DNA from: Actimicrobium antarcticum
Lineage (GTDB): Bacteria; Pseudomonadota; Gammaproteobacteria; Burkholderiales; Burkholderiaceae_D
Length of the DNA: 64,000 bases
Reading direction: 5' to 3'
NCBI RefSeq assembly: GCF_039536745.1
Contig: NZ_BAAAZE010000008.1
Coordinates: 434,001 to 498,000 of the forward strand
Positions 41,806-50,372 of the stretch are shown here, one piece after another; within the stretch, counting starts at the first letter, position 1; the number at the start of each line of letters is the position of its first letter. The translations under genes were made by a program, and so were the position numbers. The notes below the pieces were generated by a model that saw only the letters and a list, made by a program, of their open reading frames with translations, made no database searches and had not been told where the DNA came from.

Positions 41806-42390
41806 TCAGAGTTTTTGACCCAGCGCCTTTTCGATGGCCCCGACCAATGCAGGATTGGTCGGTTCGATCTCGCTGGGGAAGCTGGTCACGACCTTGCCGC
41901 TGCGATCAATCAGGTATTTATGGAAATTCCATTGCGGGGTCTTGCCGGTGGCTTTGCCTAGCGCAGCATACAGCGGGTTCGGATTCGCACCGGTGACGAC
42001 GGCCTTTGAAAACATCGGGAATTTCACGCCATAGGTATTGAAACAGAAGTCGGCTATTTCCTTGCTCGATCCCGGTTCCTGCTTGCCAAAATCATTCGAT
42101 GGAAATCCGAGCACGACCAGGCCTCTGGACTGATACTTGGCATACAGTGCTTCAAGACCCTGATACTGGCTGGTGAAGCCGCAGTAGCTGGCGGTGTTGA
42201 CCACCAGCGTCACCTTGCCTGCGTATTGGCACAGGTTCTGCGGGGCTTCATCCTGCAGGCGTTTGAATTGCTGTTGCAGCAGCGCAGGGCAGGCTGCCGG
42301 TACGGGTGTTTGCGCCAAGGCTGCCGGCAGGAAGCCGGCATTACCTAGAATAAACAGGAGTGTCGCAACGAGTCGCTGGGTCAGATTCAT
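41806..42390 (-). CDS. Exported glutathione peroxidase-family protein
   Basis: 194 residues. A signal peptide (L-V-A-T-L-L-F-I-L-G, cleavage after A-L-A) precedes the Gpx domain. The catalytic triad is Cys70 (T-A-S-Y-C-G-F-T), Gln104 (F-G-K-Q-E-P-G) and Trp154 (Q-W-N-F-H-K-Y-L). A resolving cysteine is likely at 116. Such enzymes reduce peroxides, usually with thioredoxin-type donors. Export to the periplasm is less common than the cytoplasmic form. It fits an oxidative-stress or lipid-peroxide role beside the lipid cluster and photolyase. It has its own terminator at 41692-41723. Confidence 0.9.
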   Translation of the reverse strand: MNLTQRLVATLLFILGNAGFLPAALAQTPVPAACPALLQQQFKRLQDEAPQNLCQYAGKVTLVVNTASYCGFTSQYQGLEALYAKYQSRGLVVLGFPSNDFGKQEPGSSKEIADFCFNTYGVKFPMFSKAVVTGANPNPLYAALGKATGKTPQWNFHKYLIDRSGKVVTSFPSEIEPTNPALVGAIEKALGQKL

Positions 42391-42579
42391 GATGGTGAAC
42401 TCACTGGTATTATTCTGGGCTGACCAGTTTAACTTATTTCAGAGAGCGCCTCCCGATGGGTCGTTCGATGCCGCTCTGGCACGGTCAGTCGGGATTGCGT
42501 GACGCTGTAGATCAACGTGCAAATCAACCTTGGTGACGGGATTTTCGATGCAGTCAGACGTGATGCGCAGGGTGTGTTC

Positions 42580-44118
42580 ATGATGCGAAGGATGGTGCTG
42601 ATCCTCGGCGATCAATTGACGCTGGACAATCCGGCCCTGGCCGATTTCGATCCGCAGCAGGATGTCGTGGTCATGATCGAAGCCGCCAGCGAAGGTATGG
42701 CGGTGTGGTCGCACAAGGCGCGCATCGTGCTGTTCCTGTCGGCCATGCGGCACTTTGCGCTGGCACTTGGCGAGCGCGGCTGGCCGTTCGTGTATGTGAA
42801 GCTGGACGATCCGCTACCTGGCGATTTCGCGGTGCGCCTCGGTGCCGTACTGGCCCGCCATCAACCACAGGCGGTGTACGTGGCCGAGCCTGGCGAGTGG
42901 CGCATGCAGCAATTGCTCGAAGAAACCTGCACGACGGCGCAGACCACCTTGCGGCTGATCGACGACACCCATTTCCTGTGCAGCAAAACGGAATTCGCAA
43001 CCTGGGCCAAGGGCAAAAAAGAGCTGCGGATGGAGTTTTTCTACCGCGTGATGCGCAAGAAGCATCGCGTCCTGCTGGACGGTGACCAGCCCGAGGGTGG
43101 CGAGTGGAATTACGATGCCGAAAACCGCAGCGCGTTTCCGAAGCGTACCGGCCCCGGCACTATTCCCGCGCCTGCCAGTTTTCCGCCCGATGCGATCACG
43201 CGTGAAGTCATCGCGCTGGTCGACAGCGAATTCGCCGATCATCCCGGTAGTACCGATCAGTTCATCTGGCCCGTCGACCGGGCGCAGGCGTTGCAGGCGC
43301 TGGCGCGCTTCATCGACACGCGCTTGATCCAGTTCGGCACCTTTCAGGATGCGATGTGGACCGACACTCCGTTCGGCTGGCACGCGTTGCTGTCGACCAG
43401 CCTGAACCTGCACTTGCTGTCGCCCGCCGAAGTGGTCGCTGCCGCCGAGGCGGCCTACCGTGCCGGCCAGATTCCATTGGCCAGCGCCGAGGGGTTTATC
43501 CGCCAGATCCTGGGCTGGCGCGAATTCATCCGTGGTGTCTACTGGCTGGATATGCCGGGCATGAAGCAGGCCAATCACTACGACCACCAGCGGCCGTTGC
43601 CGCGTTTTTACTGGACCGGCGAGACCGGCATGGCCTGTATGAAAGCGGCGATCGGCCAGACGCTGGAGCACGGCTATGCCCACCATATTCAACGACTGAT
43701 GGTGACCGGTAATTTCGCCTTGCTGGCAGAACTCACGCCGCAGCAAGTCTGCGACTGGTATCTGGCGGTCTACGTGGATGCGATCGAATGGGTCGAATTG
43801 CCCAACACCGCCGGCATGGCGCTACATGCACTGGGCAACCGTTTTACCAGCAAGCCGTATATATCGAGCGGCGCGTATATCAAGCGTCAGAGCAATTATT
43901 GTAGTGGCTGCAAATATGATCCGGCGCAAAGGGTAGGCGCCCAGGCCTGTCCGTTCACCACGCTGTACTGGAATTTCATTGACAAGCACGAAGCCACGTT
44001 GACCGGCAACCCGCGCACCGCACTGATGGCAAAAAATATCACGCGATTGTCATCCACCGAGCGCGCCGACATCCGTGCACTGGCGGCGCAGATGCTGGCG
44101 TATCCCGACGCGCTATGA
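42580..44118 (+). CDS. FeS-type bacterial cryptochrome/photolyase
   Basis: About 512 residues. An N-terminal photolyase-related domain (L-I-L-G-D-Q-L-T-L-D) is followed by the FAD-binding helical domain (I-R-Q-I-L-G-W-R-E-F-I-R-G). Four cysteines at about 353, 441, 444 and 457 have the same spacing as the [4Fe-4S] ligands of Agrobacterium PhrB (350, 438, 441, 454). This places it in the FeS-BCP group, which repairs (6-4) photoproducts. The start is uncertain: ATG 42580 or 42583 precede the domain; a GTG at 42517 is also in frame. It is divergent from gpx and near the lipid cluster, a pairing typical of light-stress regulons. Confidence 0.92.
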   Translation: MMRRMVLILGDQLTLDNPALADFDPQQDVVVMIEAASEGMAVWSHKARIVLFLSAMRHFALALGERGWPFVYVKLDDPLPGDFAVRLGAVLARHQPQAVYVAEPGEWRMQQLLEETCTTAQTTLRLIDDTHFLCSKTEFATWAKGKKELRMEFFYRVMRKKHRVLLDGDQPEGGEWNYDAENRSAFPKRTGPGTIPAPASFPPDAITREVIALVDSEFADHPGSTDQFIWPVDRAQALQALARFIDTRLIQFGTFQDAMWTDTPFGWHALLSTSLNLHLLSPAEVVAAAEAAYRAGQIPLASAEGFIRQILGWREFIRGVYWLDMPGMKQANHYDHQRPLPRFYWTGETGMACMKAAIGQTLEHGYAHHIQRLMVTGNFALLAELTPQQVCDWYLAVYVDAIEWVELPNTAGMALHALGNRFTSKPYISSGAYIKRQSNYCSGCKYDPAQRVGAQACPFTTLYWNFIDKHEATLTGNPRTALMAKNITRLSSTERADIRALAAQMLAYPDAL

Positions 44119-44254
44119 CTGCTGATGCTGCCGCGCGAATCCGCAACGGCGGCGACTGCGTACAATCCTCTACGTGCTAAGCGACCACCTGCGCTTACCC
44201 TTTGCGGGTTTGTTGGTAAAATCCACCGGTTACTTCATCTTTCTTAAGGCACTT

Positions 44255-45106
44255 ATGCTGTACCCAGAATTGTTTAAATCGCTTGAACAAGTCCGCTGGA
44301 ACATGGAGACCGACATTCCCTGGGACCAGTTCGACGCCGCCAAACTCACCGACGAGCAAGCACAAACGATCCGCATGAACGCGATCACCGAGTGGTCGGC
44401 ATTGCCGGCGACCGAAATGTTTTTGCGTGACAATCGCGGTGACAGTGACTTTTCCGCCTTCATGTCGGTCTGGTTTTTTGAAGAACAGAAGCACTCGCTG
44501 GTACTGATGGAATACCTGCGTCGTTTCCGCCCGGAATTCGTGCCGACCGAAGCCGAACTGGACAACGTCCGTTTCGAATTCGATCCTGCGCCGGCGCTGG
44601 AAACCCTGATGATGCATTTTTGTGGCGAGATCCGCCTGAATCACTGGTATCGCTGTGCCTCCGACTGGCACACCGAACCGGTCATCAAGCAAATCTACAA
44701 GATGATCAGCCAGGATGAAGCCCGCCACGGCGGTGCTTACCTGCGCTACATGAAGAAAGCACTGGGCGAATCCGGCGACACGGCGCGCGCTGCCTTCGCC
44801 AAAATTGGTGTGTTGATGGCATCAGCGCGTCGCACCGAAAAGCCATTGCATCCGACGAATTTGCACGTCAACCAGTCACTGTTTCCGAACGACACGGTGC
44901 AGTCGCGCTTGCCGGACCCGGACTGGCTCGAACACTGGCTTGACGGCCAGATCAAGTTCGATGGCGAATGGGAAAAGAAAGTCGTCGAACGCATCCTGCA
45001 CAATATGTCTCTGTTGTTCGAGCGCAGCTTTGCCACGGTGCAGGAACTCAACCGGTTCCGCAAAGAAGTCGTCAATCGGATGGCACCACAAGTTGCCGCC
45101 AATTAA
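44255..45106 (+). CDS. Ferritin-like di-iron protein
   Basis: 283 residues, all-helical. Carboxylate-histidine motifs of a di-iron four-helix bundle are present in order: E-W-S-A-L-P-A-T-E, E-E-Q-K-H, E-I-R-L-N-H and D-E-A-R-H. The two E/D-x-x-H motifs resemble acyl-ACP desaturases and related ferritin-like oxygenases. The ATG at 44255 follows TAAGG. The gene stands alone with a terminator at 45130-45157. A role in fatty acid or other substrate oxidation is possible given the neighbourhood, but the substrate is not known. Confidence 0.78.
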   Translation: MLYPELFKSLEQVRWNMETDIPWDQFDAAKLTDEQAQTIRMNAITEWSALPATEMFLRDNRGDSDFSAFMSVWFFEEQKHSLVLMEYLRRFRPEFVPTEAELDNVRFEFDPAPALETLMMHFCGEIRLNHWYRCASDWHTEPVIKQIYKMISQDEARHGGAYLRYMKKALGESGDTARAAFAKIGVLMASARRTEKPLHPTNLHVNQSLFPNDTVQSRLPDPDWLEHWLDGQIKFDGEWEKKVVERILHNMSLLFERSFATVQELNRFRKEVVNRMAPQVAAN

Positions 45107-45129
45107 TCTTTCGCTGGTGTAATCTTGAA

Positions 45130-45157
45130 GCCGCAAGTAATGTCTTGCGGCTTTTTT
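45130..45157 (+). terminator. Intrinsic terminator after the ferritin-like gene
   Basis: GCCGCAAG-taatgt-CTTGCGGC followed by TTTTTT, about 23 bp after the stop codon and 25 bp before the next start. Confidence 0.9.
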
Positions 45158-45181
45158 CATTTTCAGGCGAGGAGTACTCTC

Positions 45182-45679
45182 ATGGCAGATTTCGAGCACA
45201 AAATATGTCGGCGCACCGAACTGGCCGCGCGCATCGCCCATCTTGCGCAGCCGGTGGTGATGACCAATGGCGTTTTCGACATTCTCCACCGGGGGCATGT
45301 GACGTATCTGGCGCAGGCCCGCGCGCTGGGTGCGTCGCTGGTGGTGGCGATCAATACCGACGCCTCCGTGAAACGCTTGGGCAAGGGCAGCGATCGGCCG
45401 TTGAACCATTGCGCCGACCGGATGGCCGTGATTGCCGCACTGGAGTCAGTCTGTCTGGTGGTCGCATTTGACGAAGATACCGCCGTGGAAGTGGTGGGCG
45501 AAGCGCATCCGGCGATTTATGCCAAGGGTGGCGACTACGACATGAGCGATATCCCGGAAGGACGAGCGGTGATCGCTTATGGCGGACGTGCCATCGCCAT
45601 CGATTTCAAGCATGACCGATCAACCACGCAGTTGCTGTCGAAAGTCCGGCAGGCGCCCGAGGCTGACGACGTTTCCTGA
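45182..45679 (+). CDS. rfaE2: D-glycero-beta-D-manno-heptose 1-phosphate adenylyltransferase
   Basis: 165 residues, the stand-alone nucleotidyltransferase domain of HldE. The cytidylyltransferase-like signature is G-V-F-D-I-L-H-R-G-H-V-T-Y, with K-R-L-G-K-G and Y-A-K-G-G-D-Y later. It activates heptose for the lipopolysaccharide inner core. GAGGAG sits just upstream of ATG 45182. The kinase half (rfaE1) is not in the window, which is normal for Burkholderiales, where it is a separate gene. Confidence 0.92.
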   Translation: MADFEHKICRRTELAARIAHLAQPVVMTNGVFDILHRGHVTYLAQARALGASLVVAINTDASVKRLGKGSDRPLNHCADRMAVIAALESVCLVVAFDEDTAVEVVGEAHPAIYAKGGDYDMSDIPEGRAVIAYGGRAIAIDFKHDRSTTQLLSKVRQAPEADDVS

Positions 45680-45685
45680 GCGCGG

Positions 45686-46138
45686 TCAGTGCACCGTACT
45701 CAGCGCATCAACACGCACTTTGATATCCAGCGGCGCTGCTTTCTCGAAGGTCAGTCGTACAGGTAGTTGTTGACCCGCAACCAGTGGTGTTGCGACTCCC
45801 ATCAACATGACGTGGTATCCGCCGCCGGCTGCCATGGCGACTTTCGCACCGGGCGGTAGCGCGATGTCCGTTACTTCGCGCATCTTCATCATGGTCCCGT
45901 CCATCGACATCGTGTGCAGCTCGGCAGACTTTGCCCGTGGCGTGGCAACGCCGGTCAGTTTGTCGGCAGTTTTGCCGGTGTTCTCGATGGTCAGATACAC
46001 CGCTGCACTTGACTGGCCTGGAACGGTGGCGCGTGCATGGGCGTTGCTGATTTTTAAGTCGCCCGTGGTGACATCAGCCGCATTCGCGAAATGGCTGATC
46101 ATGACAGTCGCAATAAAGATCAGGGTGCGTAGACGCAT
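45686..46138 (-). CDS. Periplasmic copper chaperone PCu(A)C
   Basis: 150 residues with a signal peptide (M-R-L-R-T-L-I-F, cleavage after A-N-A). The copper motif is visible as H-T-M-S-M-D-G with later methionines (M-M-K-M-R-E-V) and Y-H-V-M-L-M. PCu(A)C proteins deliver Cu(I) to the CuA site or to SCO proteins during cytochrome oxidase assembly, so it may serve the caa3 oxidase locus 3.5 kb away. AAAAGGAAC precedes the start. Convergent with rfaE2, with only 6 bp between the stops. Confidence 0.9.
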   Translation of the reverse strand: MRLRTLIFIATVMISHFANAADVTTGDLKISNAHARATVPGQSSAAVYLTIENTGKTADKLTGVATPRAKSAELHTMSMDGTMMKMREVTDIALPPGAKVAMAAGGGYHVMLMGVATPLVAGQQLPVRLTFEKAAPLDIKVRVDALSTVH

Positions 46139-46180
46139 TGGATGTGTTCCTTTTAAAAAAGTAAATGAGAAGTTCCGGGT

Positions 46181-46651
46181 TCAGGCACCGCCAGCGAAAC
46201 CGTTCTGGCGCCAGGCTTCGTAGACCACCACCGCCACCGTATTCGACAGGTTCAGGCTGCGGTTGTCCGGACGCATCGGCAAGCGAATGCGCTGGCCAGC
46301 GGGAAACGATGCGCGCAGTGCCGGATCGAGTCCCTTGGTTTCGGAGCCAAACACGAATATATCGCCGGCTTGAAATGCAATGCCGGCAAAAGGTGTCGCG
46401 CCGTGGGTGGTCAGCGCAAACATGCGCGCCGGATTCGGTTGGACGGTGGCGATGAAGCTGGCCCAGTCCGGATGCACTTGCATCGTTGCGTAATCATGGT
46501 AATCGAGTCCGGCGCGACGCATCTTGGCATCGTCGAGCGGAAAGCCGAGGGGCTCGATCAGATGCAGCTGCGCGCCGGTGTTGGCGCACAGCCTGATGAT
46601 ATTGCCCGTGTTCGGCGGAATTTCCGGTTCAACCAGTACGACGTGAAACAT
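46181..46651 (-). CDS. trmL: tRNA (cytidine/uridine-34-2'-O)-methyltransferase
   Basis: 156 residues. The SPOUT-fold TrmL pattern is present: E-P-E-I-P-P-N-T-G-N-I-I-R, then F-G-S-E-T-K-G-L and R-S-L-N-L-S-N-T-V-A-V-V-V-Y-E. It methylates the wobble position of some leucine tRNAs. The length is typical. It sits 46 bp after comF on the same strand. Confidence 0.93.
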   Translation of the reverse strand: MFHVVLVEPEIPPNTGNIIRLCANTGAQLHLIEPLGFPLDDAKMRRAGLDYHDYATMQVHPDWASFIATVQPNPARMFALTTHGATPFAGIAFQAGDIFVFGSETKGLDPALRASFPAGQRIRLPMRPDNRSLNLSNTVAVVVYEAWRQNGFAGGA

Positions 46652-46696
46652 GCTGTCCTCAAAATGATGGTGTCTATGGGTGCGTCGGTCATCTGG

Positions 46697-47434
46697 TTAT
46701 CTTGGCAACGTGCGCGCAAAGACGAGATTGGTGACACGACGTGCGCCAAAGCGCTTGAGCGTTGTGGCCAGCTCGTGCAGGGTTGCGCCGGTAGTCATCA
46801 CATCGTCGACGATCCCGATATGCTGACCCGCAACCAGACCGATGGCGCGATGTGGCACGATAAACGCGCCACGCAGATTCTTCTGGCGTTGCCGCGCTGC
46901 TAATCCGGCCTGCGCCGGTGTCTCGCGCACGCGAGCAACCAGTTTTGGCACCAGCCGCAGTGTAAGCGAACGCGCTAGCGGCCGTGCAATTTCAAGCGCC
47001 TGGTTGAAGCCGCGTTCCCCCAGACGCTGGCTGCCAAGCGGGACTGGCACCAACAGCGTCGGCCAATCAGTCGGGCGCAGCGCGCTGTAAGCCAGCGCAT
47101 CCTGCAACAATGAGGCAAACAGCGGCGCCAGTGCCAGCGCTGCGCCAAACTTCAAGGAGAGTACCAGTTGGTCTATCGGCGGCAGATAGTCTGTCGCTAC
47201 GATCGTGGCGTCGAATGCAGGCGGATCACTGAGACAATGTCCGCAAATTGGCGACGCGGCGGTTGGCAACGCACAACGTTGGCAGCGTGACGGCTGGTGT
47301 TGAAAAAATTGGGTGCGGCAGGGCGCGCACAGGGCTTCCTCGCATAGCGCGGCGCACAAGGCGCACGACGATGGGATGATCGACCGCAGTGCTAATCCGG
47401 AAAATTTTCCCCATGTCCAGGTGCGATGCCTCAC
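46697..47434 (-). CDS. comF: ComF-family amidophosphoribosyltransferase-like protein
   Basis: 245 residues. An N-terminal zinc-ribbon-like cysteine cluster (C-A-L-C, C-A-P-C, C-Q-R-C, C-G-H-C) precedes the PRTase domain with the PRPP loop V-D-D-V-M-T-T-G-A-T. ComF proteins assist DNA uptake in competent bacteria. The start is an in-frame GTG (47434) without a strong ribosome site, so it could differ by some codons. Divergent from bioC. Confidence 0.9.
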   Translation of the reverse strand: MRHRTWTWGKFSGLALRSIIPSSCALCAALCEEALCAPCRTQFFQHQPSRCQRCALPTAASPICGHCLSDPPAFDATIVATDYLPPIDQLVLSLKFGAALALAPLFASLLQDALAYSALRPTDWPTLLVPVPLGSQRLGERGFNQALEIARPLARSLTLRLVPKLVARVRETPAQAGLAARQRQKNLRGAFIVPHRAIGLVAGQHIGIVDDVMTTGATLHELATTLKRFGARRVTNLVFARTLPR

Positions 47435-47510
47435 GGCAGCAAAAATTCTGTTGAGCGTGTAAACTCAGTCAAATCAAAATGAGTTAACCCGAACGATTTT
47501 CCTGGCCTGC

Positions 47511-48452
47511 GTGACTCCCGTGACATTACCGAACTCCAATATCGACAGCAAGCTGAGTGCGCCCATCGACCTTGGTCGCGTGCGGCAATTGTTTGCCAGG
47601 CCGCACAAGCTGGTCGAGTCGGAGTTCCTGCGGCGGGAGATTTCCGCGCGAATGCAGGAGCGTTTGGCGCTGGTTAAAATCACCCCGCAACATATTCTTG
47701 ATGCCGGATGCGGCGCCGGCGCCGATGTGCTGCCGCTGCAAAAACGTTTTCCGTCGGCACAGGTGCTGGGTATTGACGCGGCTGCCGCCATGGTTAACGT
47801 GGCGCGTACCAGTCAAACCGCGGCGCGCTCTTCGCTCAATAAACTGGTGGCACAGTGGTTGCCAGTGCGCCAGAGCGGTGCCGCCCTGATCTGCGGCGAC
47901 TTCGCCAGATTGCCCTTGGCGAAGCAAGCAGTCGATCTTGTCTGGTCGAATCTGGCGGTGCACTGGCATCCCTCTCCCGACCAGGTGTTCGCCGAATGGC
48001 GCCGTGTGCTGCGGGTCGATGGTTTGCTGATGTTTTCGTGCTTCGGTCCGGACACCTTCAAGGAGCTGCGGGAGGCATTCGGGTCGACCGAGCTTTCCCC
48101 GCATGTGTTGCCCTTCGTGGATATGCATGACTTCGGCGACATGCTGGTGGAAGCCGGCTTCTCGACGCCGGTGATGGATATGGAAACCCTGACCGTGACG
48201 TATCAGACCGTCGACAAATTGCTGGCGGATGTGCGGGCGCTCGGAGGGAATCCGCTCGCTACCCGACGACCAACCCTGACCGGGCGACGTCGCTGGCAGC
48301 AAATGATCGATCGGCTGGAGCAGTCGCGTCGCCCGGATGGCACCATCGCGCTGACCTTCGAGGTAATTTACGGACATGCGTTCCGGCCTGCGCCGCGGAC
48401 GACTGCGCGGGGCGAGTCCGTCATCCGGCTGGATTTTCCCAAGAGGCAATGA
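47511..48452 (+). CDS. bioC: Malonyl-ACP O-methyltransferase BioC
   Basis: About 313 residues. The SAM motif I-L-D-A-G-C-G-A-G-A-D, the N-L-A-V-H-W-H post-motif and the F-S-C-F-G-P-D-T-F-K-E-L segment are characteristic of BioC, which methylates malonyl-ACP to start pimelate synthesis for biotin. The start is uncertain: GTG 47511 or GTG 47520, neither with a clear ribosome site. No other bio genes are adjacent. Confidence 0.88.
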   Translation: MTPVTLPNSNIDSKLSAPIDLGRVRQLFARPHKLVESEFLRREISARMQERLALVKITPQHILDAGCGAGADVLPLQKRFPSAQVLGIDAAAAMVNVARTSQTAARSSLNKLVAQWLPVRQSGAALICGDFARLPLAKQAVDLVWSNLAVHWHPSPDQVFAEWRRVLRVDGLLMFSCFGPDTFKELREAFGSTELSPHVLPFVDMHDFGDMLVEAGFSTPVMDMETLTVTYQTVDKLLADVRALGGNPLATRRPTLTGRRRWQQMIDRLEQSRRPDGTIALTFEVIYGHAFRPAPRTTARGESVIRLDFPKRQ

Positions 48453-48653
48453 TGGCGCATGCATACCGGCGGGTGGATGAGCATCGTCAGCCGGCACTTT
48501 CTGGTTGCCTGCAGAGTCGCGGCGCCGCATGGCTGGCGGCTTTGGGAAAGCGGTTATTCCGCTTGATGCGAAGGCGATTTCCGACATATACTTCGTCGGT
48601 TTTTCGCTGTGGCTTTTTAGTGCAATCATCGAACTGTTGCTCGCACGGTGGGT

Positions 48654-49133
48654 ATGGTGGATAAGCTTGAATGGGTGCTGAAGCGCAATTGCTCGATAAC
48701 ACCGGGCCAGCTGGCAAAGTTTTACGCCAGCCTGTGCGTAGTCTCGCTGCTTCTCGCCGGTTTTTTTACGTTCCACGGTGCCTGGTACGTGTTGATCTTT
48801 TCGTTCGTCGAGCTTACTGCGGTCGGTGCAGCTTTTTTGTACTATGCACGGCACGCTTGCGACAGGGAGTGCATCAGATTGCTTGAAGGCTTTTTGTATG
48901 TGGAGCTGATCGAGTCAGATACAAGTCGGCATTTCAGTTTCGATGTCGATGCATTGAAAGTCGATGCCCCGTCGCGCCCGGATAGTCTCGTGCGGCTCAA
49001 GGGGCGCGGAAAGCAAGTCGAAGTTGGCCGGTTTCTGACCCATACCAGGCGCCGTGCTTTTGCGCAGGAATTGCGACAGGCACTGGCATCAGGTGTTGCA
49101 CGTCCAGTCAGTGATTATCGTTCCAGGTTGTGA
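48654..49133 (+). CDS. DUF2244-family membrane protein
   Basis: 159 residues. Two membrane helices (about residues 23-38 and 42-62: L-C-V-V-S-L-L-L-A-G and F-V-E-L-T-A-V-G-A-A-F) are followed by a soluble strand-rich part with L-K-G-R-G-K-Q-V-E-V-G-R-F-L. The DUF2244 pattern and the position just before coxB recur in related bacteria, which suggests a link to oxidase biogenesis; the function is not established. An in-frame GTG two codons upstream (48648) is possible. The upstream gap from bioC (about 200 bp) holds no convincing gene. Confidence 0.82.
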   Translation: MVDKLEWVLKRNCSITPGQLAKFYASLCVVSLLLAGFFTFHGAWYVLIFSFVELTAVGAAFLYYARHACDRECIRLLEGFLYVELIESDTSRHFSFDVDALKVDAPSRPDSLVRLKGRGKQVEVGRFLTHTRRRAFAQELRQALASGVARPVSDYRSRL

Positions 49134-49177
49134 ACGCCCGTACTACAGAATTATTAAATTGGGTTGTTGAGGAAAAC

Positions 49178-50353
49178 ATGAAACAAGTGAAGCGCCTTCA
49201 ATCGATGATGTTTGCAGCCTCCATGGCGGTAAGCGGTCTGGCTGCTGCAGCGGAAGTCCAGGATATTCCTGGCGGTCCTGCAGTCCGGCAGCTCAATCTC
49301 CATCCAGGGGTCACCAAGATCGCCGAACAGATCTACTCTCTCCATACGTTCATGCTGATCATTTGTCTGGTGATCTTCGTGGCCGTTTTCGGCGTGATGT
49401 TCTATTCCATCCTCAAGCACCGCAAGTCGCTGGGTCACAAGTCAGCAACCTTCCACGAAAGTACTGCCGTTGAAATCGCATGGACCATCGTTCCGTTCGT
49501 GATCGTGATTGCCATGGCGCTGCCGGCAACCCGTACCGTCGTCGCGATGAAAGACACCTCGAATGCCGATATCACCATCAAGGCGACTGGCATGCAGTGG
49601 AAGTGGGGTTACGACTACCTCAAGGGCGAAGGCGAGGGCATTGCGTTCCTGTCGAACCTGTCGACCCCGCGTAGCCAGATCGGTGCGCCGGGCCTGGCAC
49701 CGACTGAGGCGCGAAGCAATACGTATTTGCTCGAAGTCGACAATGAAATGGTCGTACCGATGGGTCGCAAGATCCGCATCATCACCACAGCCAATGACGT
49801 GATTCATGCCTGGGGCATGCCAATCTTTGGCGTACAACAGGATGCGATTCCCGGCTTTGTGCGTGACGCCTGGTTCAGGGCCGAAAAACTGGGCACTTAC
49901 CGCGGTCAGTGCGACAAATTGTGCGGCAAAGAGCATGCCTACATGCCTATCGTCGTGAAAGTTGTTTCCGATGCGGACTACAAGGTCTGGGTCGATGGCA
50001 AGAAAAAAGAAATGGCATCGAAAGCAGATGATCCAAACAAAGTCTATACGGTTGACGAGCTCAAGCAGCGCGGCGAAAAAGTCTATAGCGCCAACTGTGT
50101 AGCTTGCCACCAGGCCACCGGCAAAGGCGTTGCTGGTGCGTTCCCGGCGCTGGACGGTTCAGTGGTTGTGAACGGTCCAACGGCAGGTCAGGTCAACATT
50201 TTGTTGAATGGCAAGAATGCGATGCCAGCCTGGAAAGCCGTGCTGTCCGACACTGATATCGCTGCAGTAATCACCTACACCCGAAACAGCTGGTCGAACA
50301 AGGCTGCCGAAAATATCGTTCAACCAGCCCAGGTTCTGGCTGCACGCAAGTAA
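49178..50353 (+). CDS. coxB: Cytochrome c oxidase subunit II with fused cytochrome c (caa3 type)
   Basis: 391 residues. A signal peptide and two transmembrane helices (L-I-I-C-L-V-I-F-V-A and I-V-P-F-V-I-V-I-A) precede the cupredoxin domain. The CuA ligands lie in Q-C-D-K-L-C-G-K-E-H-A-Y-M. The C-terminal domain has the haem c site C-V-A-C-H and a distal methionine in N-A-M-P-A-W. This makes the enzyme a caa3-type oxidase that takes electrons from cytochrome c. GAGGAA precedes ATG 49178. Subunit I follows after 19 bp. Confidence 0.95.
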   Translation: MKQVKRLQSMMFAASMAVSGLAAAAEVQDIPGGPAVRQLNLHPGVTKIAEQIYSLHTFMLIICLVIFVAVFGVMFYSILKHRKSLGHKSATFHESTAVEIAWTIVPFVIVIAMALPATRTVVAMKDTSNADITIKATGMQWKWGYDYLKGEGEGIAFLSNLSTPRSQIGAPGLAPTEARSNTYLLEVDNEMVVPMGRKIRIITTANDVIHAWGMPIFGVQQDAIPGFVRDAWFRAEKLGTYRGQCDKLCGKEHAYMPIVVKVVSDADYKVWVDGKKKEMASKADDPNKVYTVDELKQRGEKVYSANCVACHQATGKGVAGAFPALDGSVVVNGPTAGQVNILLNGKNAMPAWKAVLSDTDIAAVITYTRNSWSNKAAENIVQPAQVLAARK

Positions 50354-50372
50354 TTGACTTCAGGAGATTGAG

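Noticed and set aside
47457..47490. BirA-like operator before bioC (GTGTAAACT ... AGTTAACCC)
   Set aside because: The left half fits fairly well but the right half matches only about 5 of 9 positions and the spacing is off; too weak to report as a site.
48449..48664. 71-codon frame directly after bioC (TGATG overlap)
   Set aside because: The overlap is tempting, but the translation shows no fold or family pattern and it runs into DUF2244. Left out for lack of support.
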